NCBI GenBank assembly: GCA_013177805.1
Contig: JABLXU010000044.1
Coordinates: 1-46,013 of the forward strand
Length of the DNA stretch: 46,013 nucleotides
Direction of reading: 5' to 3'
From: Candidatus Omnitrophota bacterium
GTDB taxonomy: Bacteria; Hinthialibacterota; Hinthialibacteria; Hinthialibacterales; Hinthialibacteraceae
Shown: positions 43,824 to 46,013 of the stretch, piece by piece
Position numbering within the stretch: position 1 is the stretch's first letter
Layout: every line of letters starts with the position of its first letter
Notes under the pieces: model-generated
Databases searched by the model: none
What the model was told of the DNA's origin: nothing
Seen by the model: only the letters and a program-made list of their open reading frames with translations
Translations under genes and position numbers: made by a program

Positions 43824-44840
43824 ATGAAAAAATTGCGCGCTGCCGTCATTGGGTGTGGTGCGATTGCGCATCACTGCCATATCCCTGGATACTTAAAAAA
43901 CCGGTATACCGAATTGGCCGCCCTGGTCGATCCCTACGAGAAAAATTTGAAGGAAGCGTGCGCGAAATTCAACATCGAACGCGGCTACACGAGCCTCGAG
44001 GACTTGTTCGCGAACGAATCCCTCGACGTGGTCAGCGTCTGCTCGCCGAACATCTACCACGCCGAACACGCCATCGCGGCGCTCAACCATGGGTGTCATG
44101 TGCTCTGCGAAAAGCCTATGTGCATGAACCTCAAGGAAGGCCAGATGATCCAGAAGGCCGCCCAAAAGCATCCCGATTCCATCTTCATGGTGGCGTTTAC
44201 CCACCGGCTGTACAGCGGCAACATCAAGGCCCGGCGCATGATCGAGCAGGGCCAGATCGGCGAACCCTACGTGATCCGTATCCGCTTCGCGCACCAGGGC
44301 CCCATGACCGGCTGGGCGATGAGCGACTGGTTCTTCACGCCGTCCAAGGCGGGCGGCGGAGCGATGTTCGACATGGGGATCCACGCCATGGATCTCGCCC
44401 AGTTCTATTTCGGTCCAATCCGCAAGATCAACGCCATGATGGCCACCCTGGAGAAAAAAATCGAGTTGGAGGATAACGCCATCCTGCAATTCCTGTTCGC
44501 CTCCGGCAAGATGGGCTACGCCGAGGTGGGGTGGTCGAGCAAGCAGGGCTTCGCGGGCGTGGAGATCCACGGCAGCGAAGCGGCGATCATCAACGATTAC
44601 TTCGAAGGCCTGTACCTCATGAAGGGAGAATCCTCAGCCACCGGCAAACGGATCATCCGAAAACGGATGATCGACAAGAATCCTTGCCAGGGCGGTTGGG
44701 ACGTGGAGATTGACTATTTCGTCAATGCCATCCGCAAGAGAGAGCAGCCGGAGATGGGGTTGCAGGCCGGCCTGAACTCCATGAAGGTGGCGATGGCGGC
44801 GTACGAATCGGCGAAGAAGGGCAAAACCGTAACAATTTAA
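43824..44840 (+). CDS. Gfo/Idh/MocA-family oxidoreductase
   Basis: The 338-residue protein has an N-terminal Rossmann fold (RAAVIGCGAIAHHCHIPGYL), the CEKPMCMNLKEG motif with the conserved Lys near residue 96, and a C-terminal alpha/beta domain with GGGAMFDMGIHAMDLAQFYF carrying the typical His. Such enzymes oxidise sugars or inositols with NAD(P). AAGAAGGAG precedes the ATG. The substrate cannot be told; neighbours suggest sugar metabolism. Confidence 0.93.
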   Translation: MKKLRAAVIGCGAIAHHCHIPGYLKNRYTELAALVDPYEKNLKEACAKFNIERGYTSLEDLFANESLDVVSVCSPNIYHAEHAIAALNHGCHVLCEKPMCMNLKEGQMIQKAAQKHPDSIFMVAFTHRLYSGNIKARRMIEQGQIGEPYVIRIRFAHQGPMTGWAMSDWFFTPSKAGGGAMFDMGIHAMDLAQFYFGPIRKINAMMATLEKKIELEDNAILQFLFASGKMGYAEVGWSSKQGFAGVEIHGSEAAIINDYFEGLYLMKGESSATGKRIIRKRMIDKNPCQGGWDVEIDYFVNAIRKREQPEMGLQAGLNSMKVAMAAYESAKKGKTVTI

Positions 44841-44863
44841 GACGGGCCAAGATCAACTGCATG

Positions 44864-44903
44864 AAGGGCGGGCCGCGATGCGCTGACGGTCTGCCCTTTT
44901 TTA
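44864..44903 (+). terminator. Intrinsic terminator after the oxidoreductase
   Basis: AAGGGC (44864-44869) pairs with GCCCTT just before a T-rich run (TTTTTT), with a GC-rich interior. Confidence 0.7.
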
Positions 44904-44948
44904 TAAGCTACCGCCAGATGGTTTATCCGTCAGGCGAACTCCATCCGC

Positions 44949-45059
44949 AAAACTAGATATCTAGTTTTATAATAATTATTTCTTGATCAATCCAATCAAT
45001 TTAATCATCACTATTTAAAAAACGAAATTTTTGTAGACAATCTCATGGATTGTGATAAT
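44949..45059 (+). promoter_or_regulatory. AT-rich control region with two palindromes
   Basis: AAAACTAGAT / ATCTAGTTTT (44949-44968) is a perfect 20-bp palindrome. At 45037-45053 ACAATC-TCATG-GATTGT is a perfect 6-5-6 inverted repeat lying exactly between TTGTAG (45031) and GATAAT (45054), a plausible -35/-10 pair with a 17-bp gap. This looks like an operator over a promoter for the gene at 45119. Confidence 0.5.
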
Positions 45060-45118
45060 GTGATTGTGTCAAAGGGGTGAATATCCATCACATCATGAAG
45101 ATCCAGGGGTAAAGTATC

Positions 45119-46013
45119 ATGAGAAGGTTCGGCGGAAGGGCATGGATGTGGATGGCATTATTCATGGCGGCGGGTTTTCAGGCATCAAACGCGGATGAAC
45201 AATTGATCAAGGAGTTCGTGGACTTGATCCAGGAACGCGGCACGGCGGAATGGGTGGATGCGTATGGACGGCCGGTGGGGTTGGAGGGGCCGGATTCGGA
45301 CCGCAACCTCCTGCAAATGCGGCCGATTTATGATCCCGAGGCGGCGGCCCGGGGGGATGAACCCAGCCTGGGTTTATACATGGAGGCCAAGCCAGCCCCG
45401 GGCGACATGGAGTTCGGCCTGGAAGGGCGGTTCATATATCAGCTGCCCGCCCAGCGGTTTTACCAGTTCCAAGGATTCGTTAATGTGCAAAACGGGGAGG
45501 CCCGGGGAACCAACGTGAAGGTGCTGGTGCAAACCCGTCCTGACCTTCTATCCGATTGGACCACCGCGCAAATCTTCACCGGGGAAAAGTTGGGTACAAC
45601 GGCTATTAACGATGAATTGAAAGAAGACATCCTCGCCTTCGTGTTGGATTTAAGTGACTGGGCAGGGGATGAAGTGCGGATCGTGCTGGCGATGAACGTG
45701 GTTCCCTCGTATTCGAAGGTGGGACCGGAGGAATCGTGGTCGCCCAATGTGATCTCCGCGCAGTGGACTTCAGCGCGGATCGTGGGCAGCGCATTCCGGG
45801 TCATCCTGGGGGAACCGGAAAAGGTAGTTGATTTATCCAGCGAAACGAGTAAGGCATCGGCCCTGCAAGGCGCGCAGGCGCGGGTTCAGAGCGTGACGGC
45901 GTATCCCACCGATTCCGAAATCCTGATACTCAATGGAGAAACGGACGCGGACGGGGGGGATTGGCATATGACCAATCCGGGCGAATCCGGTGTGAATACG
46001 ACTTACATTCCGG
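45119..46013 (+). CDS. Secreted protein, 3' end beyond the window
   Basis: An open frame of 298 codons starts at ATG 45119 (AGGGG upstream) and runs off the end without a stop. It begins with a signal peptide (WMWMALFMAAGFQASNA-DE). The rest is rich in beta-type stretches (YQFQGFVNVQNGEARGTNVK, ILAFVLDLSDWAGDEVRIVL), as in carbohydrate-binding or surface proteins. I do not recognise the family. Confidence 0.75.
   Translation, partial: MRRFGGRAWMWMALFMAAGFQASNADEQLIKEFVDLIQERGTAEWVDAYGRPVGLEGPDSDRNLLQMRPIYDPEAAARGDEPSLGLYMEAKPAPGDMEFGLEGRFIYQLPAQRFYQFQGFVNVQNGEARGTNVKVLVQTRPDLLSDWTTAQIFTGEKLGTTAINDELKEDILAFVLDLSDWAGDEVRIVLAMNVVPSYSKVGPEESWSPNVISAQWTSARIVGSAFRVILGEPEKVVDLSSETSKASALQGAQARVQSVTAYPTDSEILILNGETDADGGDWHMTNPGESGVNTTYIP

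Overview
The window is GC-rich bacterial chromosome in three blocks. It probably comes from an anaerobic, Gram-negative-type bacterium of an uncultured or candidate phylum. Secreted glycosidases, a TPR/FG-GAP/ASPIC-UnbV protein, several stand-alone pseudopilins and many short dispersed GC-rich palindromic repeats recall lineages such as Hydrogenedentota or Sumerlaeota. That placement is inference, not a match.

Block 1 (1-15468, + strand) is the S10-spc-alpha ribosomal superoperon. It runs from the tail of tuf through rpsJ to rpsQ, rplN to secY, then map, infA, rpmJ, rpsM, rpsK, rpsD, rpoA and rplQ, and closes with a strong intrinsic terminator. No adk lies between secY and map; a 141-bp gap there holds a TATAAT box, a hairpin and a possible 18-codon ORF.

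Block 2 (15662-27121, all - strand) is the most interesting part. It is an expanded version of the anaerobe-specific orange-protein (ORP) gene cluster known from Desulfovibrio. It encodes a PAS-AAA-Fis sigma-54 activator, two dinitrogenase-cofactor-fold (DiNase) proteins, a DUF5320 protein, TrmO, a DUF89/ARMT1-like protein, two MinD-type ATPases with two ferredoxin motifs each, a TYW1-like radical SAM enzyme, a DsrE-like protein and a three-part IscU/NifU-Mrp-DiNase fusion. Most neighbours overlap by 4 bp. A near-consensus -24/-12 promoter sits just before the first gene, and two helically phased palindromes lie 120-155 bp upstream of its predicted start, as expected for activator sites. Further downstream come a pseudopilin, a second TrmO-like protein with a signal peptide, and an MBL-fold hydrolase. 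The cluster looks like a dedicated metal-sulfur cofactor assembly line: IscU-type scaffold, Mrp/MinD carriers, DsrE sulfur carrier and DiNase cluster binders, combined with enzymes related to tRNA position-37 modification.

Block 3 (27487-46013) is accessory. It holds two more pseudopilins sharing a C-terminal SNGL signature, a 150-bp x5 tandem array made of three palindromic elements, a GH20 hexosaminidase, two secreted glycosidase-like proteins, a TPR/ASPIC-UnbV protein, a CBM9-like secreted protein, a small zinc-ribbon/HTH protein, a polytopic membrane protein, a Gfo/Idh/MocA oxidoreductase and the start of a secreted protein that runs off the window. Intergenic spaces are rich in dispersed repeats. 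I saw no tRNA, rRNA, CRISPR, insertion sequence or phage genes.
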